Positions 10,629 to 21,099 of a DNA stretch of 64,000 bases are shown one piece after another. Position 1 is the first letter of the stretch, and each line of letters starts with the position of its first letter. The translations under genes and the position numbers were made by a program. The notes under the pieces were generated by a model. The model was not told the origin of the DNA. It saw nothing but the letters and a program-made list of their open reading frames with translations, and did no database searches. Where the stretch lies: NCBI RefSeq assembly GCF_910594005.1, contig NC_057815.1:68834052-68898051 (forward strand), written 5' to 3'. Origin of the DNA: Cervus elaphus. Taxonomy: Eukaryota > Chordata > Mammalia > Artiodactyla > Cervidae.

Positions 10629-12520
10629 GTACCTCTCCAGAAGAGGGGCTGTCCCAAAGGGCAGGGCTGGCATTAGAGAGGATGGAGGGAGGTGCTGTGA
10701 TCCCAGAAGGTTTCCTGGAGGTGTCTGTTGAACACATCTCCAGAGCCTTCACTGATTCCTGCATTTCCACTTCATGCCAGGCCCTGGGTCACAGCTAGCT
10801 CTGTGACAAAGGAGACCAGACTGTGGCATCAGTGATTTGCTCTCCTACACTGACTCCTCTGTAGTGGGCCCTCTCCTTGGTTCTGCCCACTTGAGAAATG
10901 GGAGAGATGCTTGGAGAAAATGATGTCTATGTCTCCATCATCTGTGGTCCTGTCACTCAATGGGCAGGACAAGAGCAGCTCCAGTTAGCAGGTTTCTCTT
11001 CCTCTGCCTTGATTGACAGCACAGAAGCAGCCCCCAGCTTCAATTTTTTCTCCGAGAAACTCCTCCATCCTGCAACCTGCCTGTCCCAGCTTCTACCTCC
11101 CTGAGATGAAGAGGAGGGCGAGGCCACAACCCCATGACTTATCCTGGCACTTTTGAGTTTCTGAGTCCTCTGAGCCCCAGAGTAGCAGCCAGAGGAGCCG
11201 GGAAGTAGGGAAAGAGACTTGAGCTCTGTCACTGGATGAATGACCAGGGGCGGACCTCTTCACCCTCCGTCTGAGTCTCAGTTTCCCCAAGGGACTATGA
11301 TGACCTCTCACCTCAGCTGTGATGTCACATGGACTGAAAGCTCCATGATGTGGCCACTACTCCTCATTTGTAACTTCAGCCTCGACCATGACATAGAAGG
11401 GAGCTCCATGTCAATTCATCAATGAAAAGATTGATTCAGTGTTCTTCTCTTTCTCCACCCTACTCCCCAACTGGGAACACTGGTCAAAGCCTCCCATTTA
11501 ATCCCAGTCTGGCCCTGCAGCCCTACTGCCCTGTTTCCCCTTCCCAGATGTGGGATCCGAAGGGCCAGAGAATAGCATGTTACCTATTCCTCCCTGACCA
11601 TTCAGCTCCAACTTAGAACCTCTGCCCTGTTCTGTGGGAGACAAGGGGGAAGCTATGTACAGACACAGGGCAAACCAGCCAGAGAAGGAACATGAGGAAT
11701 GAGTGTTCTGTGTCTGCAAGCAGGGCAGATGGAGACATGCCTCTGATGAGATGAATTCTGGGTCACTGGGTCTGCGACACACATTATGAGTGAGGGACAG
11801 GATGGCAGGGTAGGGCCAGTACTGTGAACTCTCACATCTAGAGTAGGAAAGCAAGTTCTTTTCCTTCCAGAAGCTAATCACACCAATATGTACAAATGGA
11901 GGTGGGATTATTTTGTGAATGGAAATTTGGGTGTAAGCCTGGCCCAGCCCTTTTCAGTGACTTTGCAAGTCACATCCTTTTTAAACCTCAGTTTTGTTTT
12001 CAGAGAAAAAAGCATCACAATTCATAGCTTGGGTTTATGAGTGGGAAAAATATTTTGAGATCATTGGTCATTCTCTGGCCTGTGAGGAGTAATGGGGAGT
12101 AGATGTAATTAGATTCTGGTTGTAAATGTGCCCAACATCTCATGATGACCTTTTCTGACCCTAAGAGGTGGGTCCTATAGCATCCCAAGAGAGGCAGAAA
12201 TCAAGAGCAGTGTGGTTGAGAGGGGGAGTGATGGTTTCCACCAAGGAAGAGGGAGGAAGTGGCAGGTGGGCAGGACCGTGAAGGATGGGCAAGATTTGCC
12301 GAGCGAGAAGTACCTACCCACTGCAGTTTTCTAGAACTGGGTATTGAACTAGTGCAGACATTAGTGGCTAAAGAGGGCAAGGATTTGTTATGTCCACATC
12401 TCTGTGGATGGCTGGATGGTTATTCTCAGAGTTCCTGCTCTCCCACCTGTAGTGTCCTGGGAACTGCTGATCTCTTTCATTTGACTCCTTATCTCCTCAA
12501 TTTGGTCAATCAAAGATCAC
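10629..12520 (+). repeat. Duplicated 3' flank of copy A (pairs with 54767-56720)
   Basis: The two stretches run collinear from the stop codon through the TGTGATCCCAGAAGG segment, the leucocyte-like CCATGCCAGGCCC segment and the GTGATGGTTTCCACCA segment, with small indels. No exon or reading frame of note was found. This fills the gene-free gap after copy A. Confidence 0.7.
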
Positions 12521-12524
12521 CTCC

Positions 12525-12612
12525 TGGGACTTTTCTGGAGGTCCAGTGATTAAGACTTCATGTTTCTAATGCAGGGATGCAGGGAACTGGGATTATATCC
12601 TTGGTCAGGGAT
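12525..12612 (+). mobile_element. Short tRNA-derived (CHR-type) SINE fragment
   Basis: GGTCCAGTGATTAAGACTTC and TTGGTCAGGGATCTAAG follow the CHR-type SINE pattern. It is immediately followed by a Bov-tA copy. Confidence 0.55.
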
Positions 12613-12616
12613 CTAA

Positions 12617-12835
12617 GAGCCTTCCCAGGTGGTGCTAGTGGTAGAGAACCCACCTGCCAATGTAGGAGAAGCAAGAGACATGGGTTCAATCTCTGTGTCA
12701 GAAAGATCCCCTAGTGGAGGGCATGTAACCCACTCCAGTATTCTTACCTGGAGAACTCCATGGACAGAGGAGCCTGGCAGGCTACAACCCACAACGTCAC
12801 AAGGAGTCAAACTTGACTGAAGTGACTTGGTACAC
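12617..12835 (+). mobile_element. Bov-tA SINE, adjoined at its 3' end by a solo LTR
   Basis: CTTCCCAGGTGGTGCTAGTG through AAGGAGTCAAACTTGACTGA. Its 3' edge, GTACAC, is the target duplicated by the LTR that follows. Confidence 0.85.
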
Positions 12836-14022
12836 TGTTGGGAGCCGCCGGGATGCACCCAGTCCATGACAAGGTCATGGGACAAGAGAGGAACCTGCAA
12901 GGCAGCTCTTCCTCACATGGGGCTGCCCTGGGGGCCCAATATGTCCCCTCCAGAGCCACGGGGACGAGAAAGGAATCTGCAAGGCAGCTCTTCCCCTCGA
13001 GGTTGTCCCAGGGGCCGGGTATGTCCCTTTCTTCCTTCTGTCTTACTGTTGTTGGGCTTTCTATTAATTTTTGGAAATGATAATATATAGTAATAAGGCC
13101 TCGCTGGAAAAGTCCAAGCCTTTTTGGAAATGCTTAAGATTGTTCTGGCTCAGGACACGACCATGAACATCAAGTCATAAAAGAAAAAGCCACAGGTATA
13201 GTTTGGCTGCTTGCTTAAAAGATTATAATGTTCTAGAATAGAAAAGAGTAGAGGTATTTAGATTTAGAAGTAGATATACTGCTTTAGTTTACTTGCTCCT
13301 TGGTTGAAAGGGTTTTCACTATTGCTATTTCCTTGCTGCTATTTGTTCATTGTTTCCCTTTCTTTAAACAACATGGGATATTATGGGTATTTTTGTAAAA
13401 TTAGAAAATGGGGTATATAGGATTTTAATAGAAGATTTATATTAACCAGCTTTACTGCCATTATTTTACTATTAATAGAGGTGTTTTGCTGCTTTAGAGG
13501 TGTTTTTGCTCTTTAATAGTTAATCGTTGTAAATTGAGATTTTGTGGTTTTAGGTAAAGAAAAATATCAGGTTTTTTTCATGGTACTATTTTCAGAAATG
13601 TCAAATATGTTACTGTAACCCTTCCCATGTATTCTTTTATTGTCCAAAGAATTTACACTATACCTGAGATTTGTGAAACATTGTTTTTGTTAGAGTGAGA
13701 ATGTTAGGCCATTGAGGCAAGAAGATTATGTACGGGACATTTAAGTATAAACCCTGTAATTGGAAACGTTCTGGATGAATGCTTAGGGGAAAAACATGGG
13801 GAAAAAAATATTGATGGAAGCACAAACCAATATCTGATGTAATATGTGGTGATTTAAGGGGGAGGTAACATTCATTCTATAAAAACTGAGCTATCTTAAA
13901 AATAAAAAAAAAGGCTACCTCTTCTACACAACGTCTGTGTGTGTGTGTCTGCCTGTCTTCTTCCTCGCCGACGCCACTCATCCCTTGGGTATTCCTGGTC
14001 CTGCCAGGGCTGGACCTCGGCA
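12836..14022 (+). mobile_element. Solo LTR of a class II (betaretrovirus-like) endogenous retrovirus
   Basis: 1187-bp block starting TGTTGGGAGCCGCC and ending GGACCTCGGCA, with a perfect 6-bp direct repeat GTACAC at 12830-12835 and 14023-14028. TATAAAAA near 13879 and AATAAA near 13901 sit close together toward the 3' end, as expected for a U3-R layout. Six-bp duplications and a TGTTGGGAG start suit ERVK-type elements. No internal retroviral sequence remains, so it is a recombination product. The 3' part carries a short TG repeat at 13936-13949. Confidence 0.8.
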
Positions 14023-14167
14023 GTACACATGCATGCAGAGAAATAAGATCCCATATACTGCATGGCATGGCCAAAATAAATACCTGAAGTCAACTTCTTG
14101 TCAGATGTCAGTGCACATCCCCTAACCTGAAAACCTGCTCTCCCAACCCAGTGTCCTATATCACAGT

Positions 14168-14312
14168 TCAGTTCATTTTAGTCGCTCGGTCATGTCTGAC
14201 TCTTTGCAACCCCATGGACTGTAGCACACCAGGCTTCCCTGTCCATCATCAACTCCCAGAGCTTACTCAAACTCATGCCCATTGAGTCTGTGATGCCATG
14301 CAACCAGTTAGT
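14168..14312 (-). mobile_element. BovB LINE 3' end fragment
   Basis: Antisense BovB terminus (CAGTTCAGTTCATTTTAGTCG, CCCATTGAGTCTGTGATGCCA). It is absent from the paired block at 58570. Confidence 0.8.
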
Positions 14313-14349
14313 TACTCATATTGTAGGCTAGCTTGGAGTGAAGAAGCCA

Positions 14350-14644
14350 TGACAATAAGTAGATGAGTGGTCAACTATGTCCCCAGGGAACTGGAAGCAC
14401 CTGAAGGTTCCAATTCAGTTCAGGAGGAGGCTGTCAACCTGCTCCAGAAGGGGACAGTTACAGAGCTTAGAGTGGCGTTGGAGGATCCACTCCCAAGCTC
14501 TTCCATGCAGTTGCTGGCAGAAGGCTTCAGAGCCCTGTATGTGGGCCTCTCCATCACGCTGCCAATTGCTACTCACCAGGATTCTCCAGAGTAAGACAGT
14601 CACAAAGTAGATAGAGCAAGAATTCTAGGAGACTGGCACACACA

Positions 14645-14706
<62 letters not shown>

Positions 14707-15335
14707 CCACATACCTTCTACAACCTAGTCTCTGAGTCAGTCACCATGAATTCTGCCTTACTTTATCAGTTCCATGCAATGCCCTAAGTCCAGCTCACAC
14801 TCCATAGGAGGGTGTGACTCCTGGAGTGAAGTAACTGAGGGTGTATTGCAGGCGCTACCACAACAACAGCCCACGAGCCCTCAGAGATTGGACTAGGCAA
14901 CCCCAGTGCTGTGGGTGTTGCAGGAGGTTGTCTGCCTGGAGGACACAGACTGAAATGCCCACACAGCAAGGCCCTAGGTGGGTCAAAGGTGTGAGTACAG
15001 GTCAGAGGTGGAAATCATGGCTGTGACCACAGGTCTGGATGGGATATAGTACAAGGTGACCACTGGGCCTAGGGCACCTGGATGAGGGATGGGGACAGAC
15101 TGGCTGGGCCAGAGAGAAGGGGATTGCCCCTTGTTCACAATTACCTTGGAGGCCTCTACCAGACAAACAAGGTAGGAGCGAAGAGACTGATCTCAGAAGA
15201 GGGTTATCTAGAGAGATACCTGAATAGGAATATCTCCACTGGACTTTTTGTGAACAAAAGTGTCCTTTTATGTGTTAAGCACTGACACGAGGCTGTTTGT
15301 TAAGCAGTCGGCCTCCCCATGGATACAGAGAGCCA
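14350..15335 (+). repeat. Duplicated intergenic block (pairs with 58570-59870)
   Basis: Shares GGTGTTGCAGGAGG, GAGACTGATCTCAGA and CTCCCCATGGATACAG stretches in the same order with 58570-59870. The block then continues directly into the promoter flank of copy B, but into unrelated sequence downstream of copy C. It has no coding capacity of note. Confidence 0.65.
14636..14702. repeat. Alternating CA/CG dinucleotide repeat
   Basis: About 67 bp of strictly alternating purine and pyrimidine, including a CGCGCGCG core inside a CA run. The paired block downstream of copy C has no such repeat (a GAGA run lies near 59170 instead). Confidence 0.9.
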
Positions 15336-17714
15336 GGAGCTGCACAGCAAGGGAGATGTAAGGCTAGAGATGCAGTTTGGAAGTGTTCGTCCTGTAGACA
15401 CACTCCAAGGCCATGAGACTGGATGAGGTCTCCGCTGGAGAGAGGGTGGAGAGAAGAGGGAGGGTCCAGGGGCTGAGGAGACAGGAAGGCCCCCAACACT
15501 TAGCCTGGTGAAAGATAAGAGCCACCGTGGAGAACCAGGGGCAGCCAGAGGGGCAGCAGGGAAACCAGAAAAGTGTAGTCACAGATCAAGTGGTTTCAAG
15601 GAGGGAGGGAACAGCTGTGTCTGAGGCTGCTGAGAGGTCAAGATGAGAGCTGAGAATCGATCACTGGATTCAGCAGTGGGGAGACCACCAGTTAACTTGT
15701 CAAGGGCAGTTCCATGGAACAGTGATGTTTGAAGTCTGCAGGAGGGAGGATAGAATGGGATGGGAGGGTATGGAATTCAGACAGTTATTCCATGAGTTGT
15801 GCTGTGCAAGCTAGCTGAGGAATAGGGCAGGCGGTGGAGGAGATTGTGGGGCTGAGAGAATTTTAGGCTGGAGCTGTAAATACATATTTGTGGAGTGGAA
15901 CAGTGGACCTGTTCCACTGTCCAGGATGAATGGAGACAGTTACTACAGCTAGGTAATTGGAAATGTGGGACAATGACAGAATTGCTCTATATTTGTTTCT
16001 TCACTTGAGAAGTGACTGCAAGATTCAAGCAAATAGAGGAAGATGATCTGGCAGCTAAGGTGTTTCCTGAGGAGGCAAATGTTCAAAAATTTCTCCTAGG
16101 GAAGAGGCCCCATTCCTGCTGGGTCAGAGGGCCACTGGGGCTAGGTTGGGCTGAGCACACACATGCTTAGGCAAATGTTTAGGCAATCTCTGGCAGCGTC
16201 AAAAACAAGCAGGTTTCTCCAACCACAGCAGAGCTCAGAGGAGGTTCCAGAGCTAGCAAAGGAGCCAGCATGATGTTGTTCACACCATGGTTGGTGCCGT
16301 GGGAGTACAGACTGCAGACCTTTGCAGTCTTTGTATTGGATCTTCTCCTTCATGGCACTGGGTAAGGAGTGCTGGGTGAGGAAAGGGAGACCATGGGCAC
16401 CTGTCATTCCAAATGCACATGGGACATTGATGGGGGAAAGACACAGGACTTAAAGGGGTTGCTGAGCTCAGCGCCTGGAGATTGCCTGGGATGAGGGACA
16501 TCTTGCTCAGCTGGCCTTGGGGGACCTTTGCCAGCAGGAGTGTGTCTGACTGGCTGCACCCACCCCCAGCCTAGCCCAGAATCTTGGAATATCAGATCAA
16601 ATAGCCGTTGGCCTGGAGTTAGAGGGAGGGCAACTGAGAAAAGAGATCTGGGCCCAATGGTGCCAGGAGCAGGAACTTGTCCCTTGTCCCTTCTGCTGAG
16701 GTCAAAATGGAGCTCAGGAGAGCTGTAGGTATGGGAGGGGCAAGGTCCAGTTTGGCACAGTTCCTGTGGCTGCAATCAGGGTATCTAGTGTGTTTGTGGT
16801 GTGGAGGGTTAACTGACACAGGGAGTAGCCATGTTCTCCATCAGCGTTCACCAAATTAAGCAACAAATCCAAGCCACTGGTTGTTTTCATACTCTATAGC
16901 CCTGGAGCCAAGAATGGCTTTTACATTTTTAAATAGTCATGTGTTTATGTGATATTCTCCAAGTTGCCTCTTAATTCTCATAGTATAAATATCTTTAAGC
17001 AGGGTCTTTAAGAAAAGATTACTTCCCCTGGTATAGGGAGACTGGCACTTTGGACAGAAGGTGTCCCTTTCCTGAGAAAGTTAGGAGATGGGTCCACAAG
17101 ACAGGATTTTTAGGCTACAGGAGACTAAGGGCTTCCAGTGTAGGAGCTGACACCATACATATATTAAACAGCTGGTTCACACTGGACATAGAGCAGGCAT
17201 TTAGGGGAGAGGGAAAGAAGTGGCTGGAAAAGTCAACTAAGACTATCACCAAGGACTCAGGGCCCAGAAACAAATACTTTCCAGGGGGTTATTTTTTGTT
17301 TACTGTTTCCTTTCCTCTCCTCTATAATTCACACACTCACACAGGAAGGTAAGCTCCTTTCAAATAGTTGGTCTTGTTCTCAGTTGCATCTCCAGCTCCT
17401 AGAAGATTGGTGTTGATAAATGTTTATTGAAAGAATGAATGTTTTAGTGCACAATGGAGCCAAATAGTAGAATTGAATGCCAGGTCCCATCCTACTAACT
17501 TGCTGTGTGAACTTAGCCAACCTGCATACCCTCTCTAGGCCTCTGTAAGGGAAGGTTTTACATTTTTCCCCTTTGGTGTTATGAAATAAAAGAAGTGGGT
17601 CTCCCTTCCTCAGGACTGAAAGACTCCCAAGTTAGGATTTTGCCTGCTGACAGGGGTTAAAGGGTGAGCCAAGTGTGAGGGTGAGGCTGAGGGAGAGGGG
17701 GTGAAGGAGTCTTT

Positions 17715-18350
17715 TGGGCCTAGAAAATAAAACAACAGTCTCAAAGGCCCTTGCTGAATCTTCTAACTTCGGAGAAAACAAAACAGAACTTTAGTTACGC
17801 CCTGATGCTCCAGCCTGGTTGCATCTATCTGGGACTTATCACCCCCCATCCAAAACCTTCAACCCCCTACACCTGCCCAGAAGACTTATCACCCCCTGCC
17901 CAACTACAAATGTCATCTCAACTAAAGAATACTCAAAATATCCCGCCTGATTAACGTTTACCCTTATTGCTTCCACAAACCTCCCTATAAATATGAAGCC
18001 TCCCTGATCCCTCTTGGCGCTCAGCCTGGTTGTTAGGCTGACTGTCGCCCCTCCTTGCCTCAATAAAGGTAACCTACTTCTGTTGAGGTCGTCTTTCCTT
18101 TTCTGGGGCTTCCCTGGTGGCTCAGAGGTTAAAGTGTCAGACTGCAATGTGGGAGACCCGGGTTTGATCCCTGGGTCCTGAAGATCCCCTGAAGAAGGAA
18201 ATGGCAACCCACTCTAGTATTCTTGCCTAAAGAATCCCATGGACGGAGAAGCCTGGTGGGTTACAGTCCACGGGGATGCAAAGAGTCAGACACGACTGAG
18301 CGACTTCAAAAAAAAAATTCCTTTTCTGCCTCAGCTGGAACTATACCTTA
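17715..18350 (+). mobile_element. LTR-like segment split by a SINE, in copy B intron 1
   Basis: Sequence absent from intron 1 of A, B' and C, with CTATAAATATGAAGCC near 17985 and CAATAAAGGTAACC near 18060. This spacing is typical of a gammaretroviral LTR promoter and polyadenylation signal. Both outer edges are uncertain, so it is called LTR-like only. Confidence 0.5.
18106..18317 (+). mobile_element. Bov-tA SINE with 11-bp target duplication
   Basis: Complete SINE ending in CGACTTC plus poly-A, flanked by TTCCTTTTCTG at 18095-18105 and 18318-18328. It is inserted in the LTR-like segment. Confidence 0.93.
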
Positions 18351-18638
18351 CAGGTGGGCTGGGGGGTTGCAGCGGTGCCGAGGTCTTTTGGTCAAGGGGG
18401 AATGCCCTGCATGTGGGTTTTTCCTAACATTTTTTTTTTTCTAAATAAAAAACTAACACATGCTCTTGTAACACATCTAAACAAAATGTTTGTCCTAAAA
18501 CTGAAAAGTTTTCCCCATTATTAACAACTTGGTTTTATTCTCTAGAGCTGGTTTTCTGAAAGTGGGAGTAGCCCACACAGACTTGATTTTGCCTAAGGGC
18601 AGAGACCTAGCAAGGCTCTTTATCTTTTTCTCCACATT

Positions 18639-18815
18639 GGGCTTCCCTTGTGGCTCAGTTGGTAAAGAATCTGCCTGTGATGTGGGAGTCATAGCTTTGA
18701 TCCCTGGGTTGGGAAGCTCCCCTGGAGAAGGGAAAAGTTACCCTCTCCAGTATTCTGGCTTGGAGAATTCCATGGACTATACATGGATCACAAACAGTTG
18801 GACATGACTGAGTGA
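18639..18815 (+). mobile_element. Bov-tA SINE
   Basis: CTTCCCTTGTGGCTCAGTTG to GTTGGACATGACTGAGTGAC. It is in copy B intron 1 and absent at the matching place in B' (about 23260). Confidence 0.9.
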
Positions 18816-21099
18816 CTTTTACTTTTCACACTGTAGTGACAAAATAAGTAAATAAAATTCAAGTCAAAACCCTGGACATTTTGTCTTCAGTGACATTTTA
18901 CCTCCTTCCTCCAGATTTGTGCGAGTCAGCTTGAGAAGGCCAGGAATTTCTGCCAGTTCATACTTGTACCACCAGCACCTGACACATCATAGGAGCTCTG
19001 TGTAAAGTGAACATCTGTGAACATCAACTTACTTCATTTGGCTTATGAATTTTAACTACGATTCTGATTGAGGCAAAAGACCCCTCCTCCTAGAAGCCTT
19101 CCAGGAATAACAGCACAGTCTGTTCTATTTTCAGATGGAGTAAAAGTGGAAACTGACCTTCTTTAAGAGTATGAGTGCATGATGTTGAGTGGAGTGAGTG
19201 GATTTAAGGGGGAGCAGTGTTCCCTGAGAATGAGGTTCTACCAACATCAAATTAGTTGCAGCCCCACAGATCCCCCACCTGTGAGAGGAAGCCGGGATTA
19301 GCCTGTGGTAGGGACCCAGAATCAAAGATCAAAGGGAAATTCCTCACTGGGCCCGATTCTAGCCCTGCTTCAGTCCTGGCCTACAGGCCAGCGACAAGTT
19401 GGTTTCTTTCTCTCTCCCTCATTCAGCAAGAAAGGGCAGGGCAGGCAGAGGAAAGTGCAGAAGATTGAAGGAGCTCAGGGAGTTGTAGGAACACTGAGTA
19501 GCTTAGTGTGGCAGGAGCCCAGGGTGCATGTGGGTGAGTAAGGCTGGAGCAAGAGGGATTCAGACCAGCTGTGAGGAGCCTGAATGCCAGGCTGAGCTGC
19601 TTGGGCTGTGCTTCAAAGTTATGAGAAGTTGAATTAGAGGGAAGATCTGATGGGATTTATCTATGGAAAGATGGGCTGAGAGTAGGTAGAAAGGGGCTGG
19701 GCAGAAAGAATGTCTCCTATTCTCTGAGGTCCCAACAGTAGAAACTAGAAATAATTAATCCAGTCACAACTCCCCCAGTCATTTATTAAGCACCTGGTGA
19801 ATACAGATTACTTAACTAGACAGAGAGTGAGATGGAAGGGAAGACTGGAGTGAATAAGCAGCCCTGTACAGTGGAAACAAGTGAGTTTGAAATTAGATTT
19901 ATGTGGCTTCAAATCCAGGTTCTCAGTGTGACACTGCCCAGGCTGTGTTCCCTCTTCCTTGAAGTCAAAAGAGTCTGACTCCTTCCTCCTGGGGTGAGGA
20001 CTGGACAGGACAGTGCTGTTGGTGCTGGGCATATGAGGAGAGCTCGTTCCTTCACACTGCTAACCACTAATGCTCCTGCTTCCCTTCCCAGACATTCTCT
20101 GCAGTGTGGTCTTCACAGCCCTTCTGTTCATAAGATTCTGGATATCAGTATCCTCTATGCCATCTGGTGGTATCTGGATCAAGCCAAGCTGTGGCAGGGG
20201 GGCAGGTACATCAAAAGCATAAGACACTAAGTCATATGGAAGTACATGAAGGACTATTTCCCCATCTTGGTGAGTATGGGGCTGGCTAGTGAGTGGTCAG
20301 GACCGTAGTCCTCATGAGTTCATGGAGATGTTTGACCCCATGAGCAGTGAGCAGAATACTGGGCCAGGAGCAGGAGACAGGCTTCTACCACTATGTGGCT
20401 AGAGGATGAGTCAGCTTCTGTCTGACTGTGGTTCTCCAACTTCAGGGAGGTGAGGCCACTATGAGGACTGATGAATGAACAGGATTTGAGGAACTGTGTA
20501 GGCCATGTAGTGCAGCACACTTAGGTATCTTAGAGGTGTAAAGCCTTCAGCAGCCATGCTTGGAGGTGCAGGTATCAAGTCTTGTTCTTAGAGAACATCT
20601 AGTCCAACACTTCTTCAGTAATAAGACTGTCACCAGGAGAGGGACAAAGGTGTGACCAAAGACACACAGCAAGTTCTTTCAGTGGTTTTAAAGTTTGTAC
20701 ATTAGCTTTGTATAAGGCAGTAAGGCAGAAAGCCCTGAACTGATTCTCAGGATGTATCCTGCCCCAAATTCCAGGACGCTATGTGTCCTTGGACACAGTC
20801 TTTCCCCATTCGGAATCTCAATTTCCCCATGTATCCAGTACATGCTCCCTCCTACTGCTCCCTCCTACTCTGAGTATCTGTTAACCTCTGACTCTCTGAT
20901 TAAGGGAACTTCATGGCCATTGTGGAAAACTGACCATAGACTCAAAGGTCAGTCCTAATTGAAGAAGACAATAATTTTAGTGAATTTAACTCCTTTCCAG
21001 TAGTACAAAAAGTCTAAATCTTTGTATGTAAGCCCCTCGGCAAGAATGGTTTATTGTCAAAAGATGATAGAAAGGCAGTAAGGACACAGAAGTATGCCA

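Larger units (their letters stand above)
16270..20269 (+). pseudogene. MOGAT2-like copy B pseudogene (exons 1 and 2 only)
   Basis: Exon 1 (16270-16361, 92 nt) starts MMLFTPWLVPWEYRLQTFAV, clearly the MOGAT2 start, but carries one extra base relative to the 91-nt copy C exon. Exon 2 (20092-20269, 178 nt) lacks one base near 20141 (GGATATCAG where copy A has GGATGATCAG). It has TAA at 20228-20230 where copy C has Trp77. The two frameshifts cancel, so the joined frame returns to MOGAT2-like sequence (ISILYAIWWYLD) before hitting the stop. Splice GT and AG are kept at both exons. Exons 3-6 are absent downstream. Intron 1 holds an LTR-like segment and two SINEs. Confidence 0.85.
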
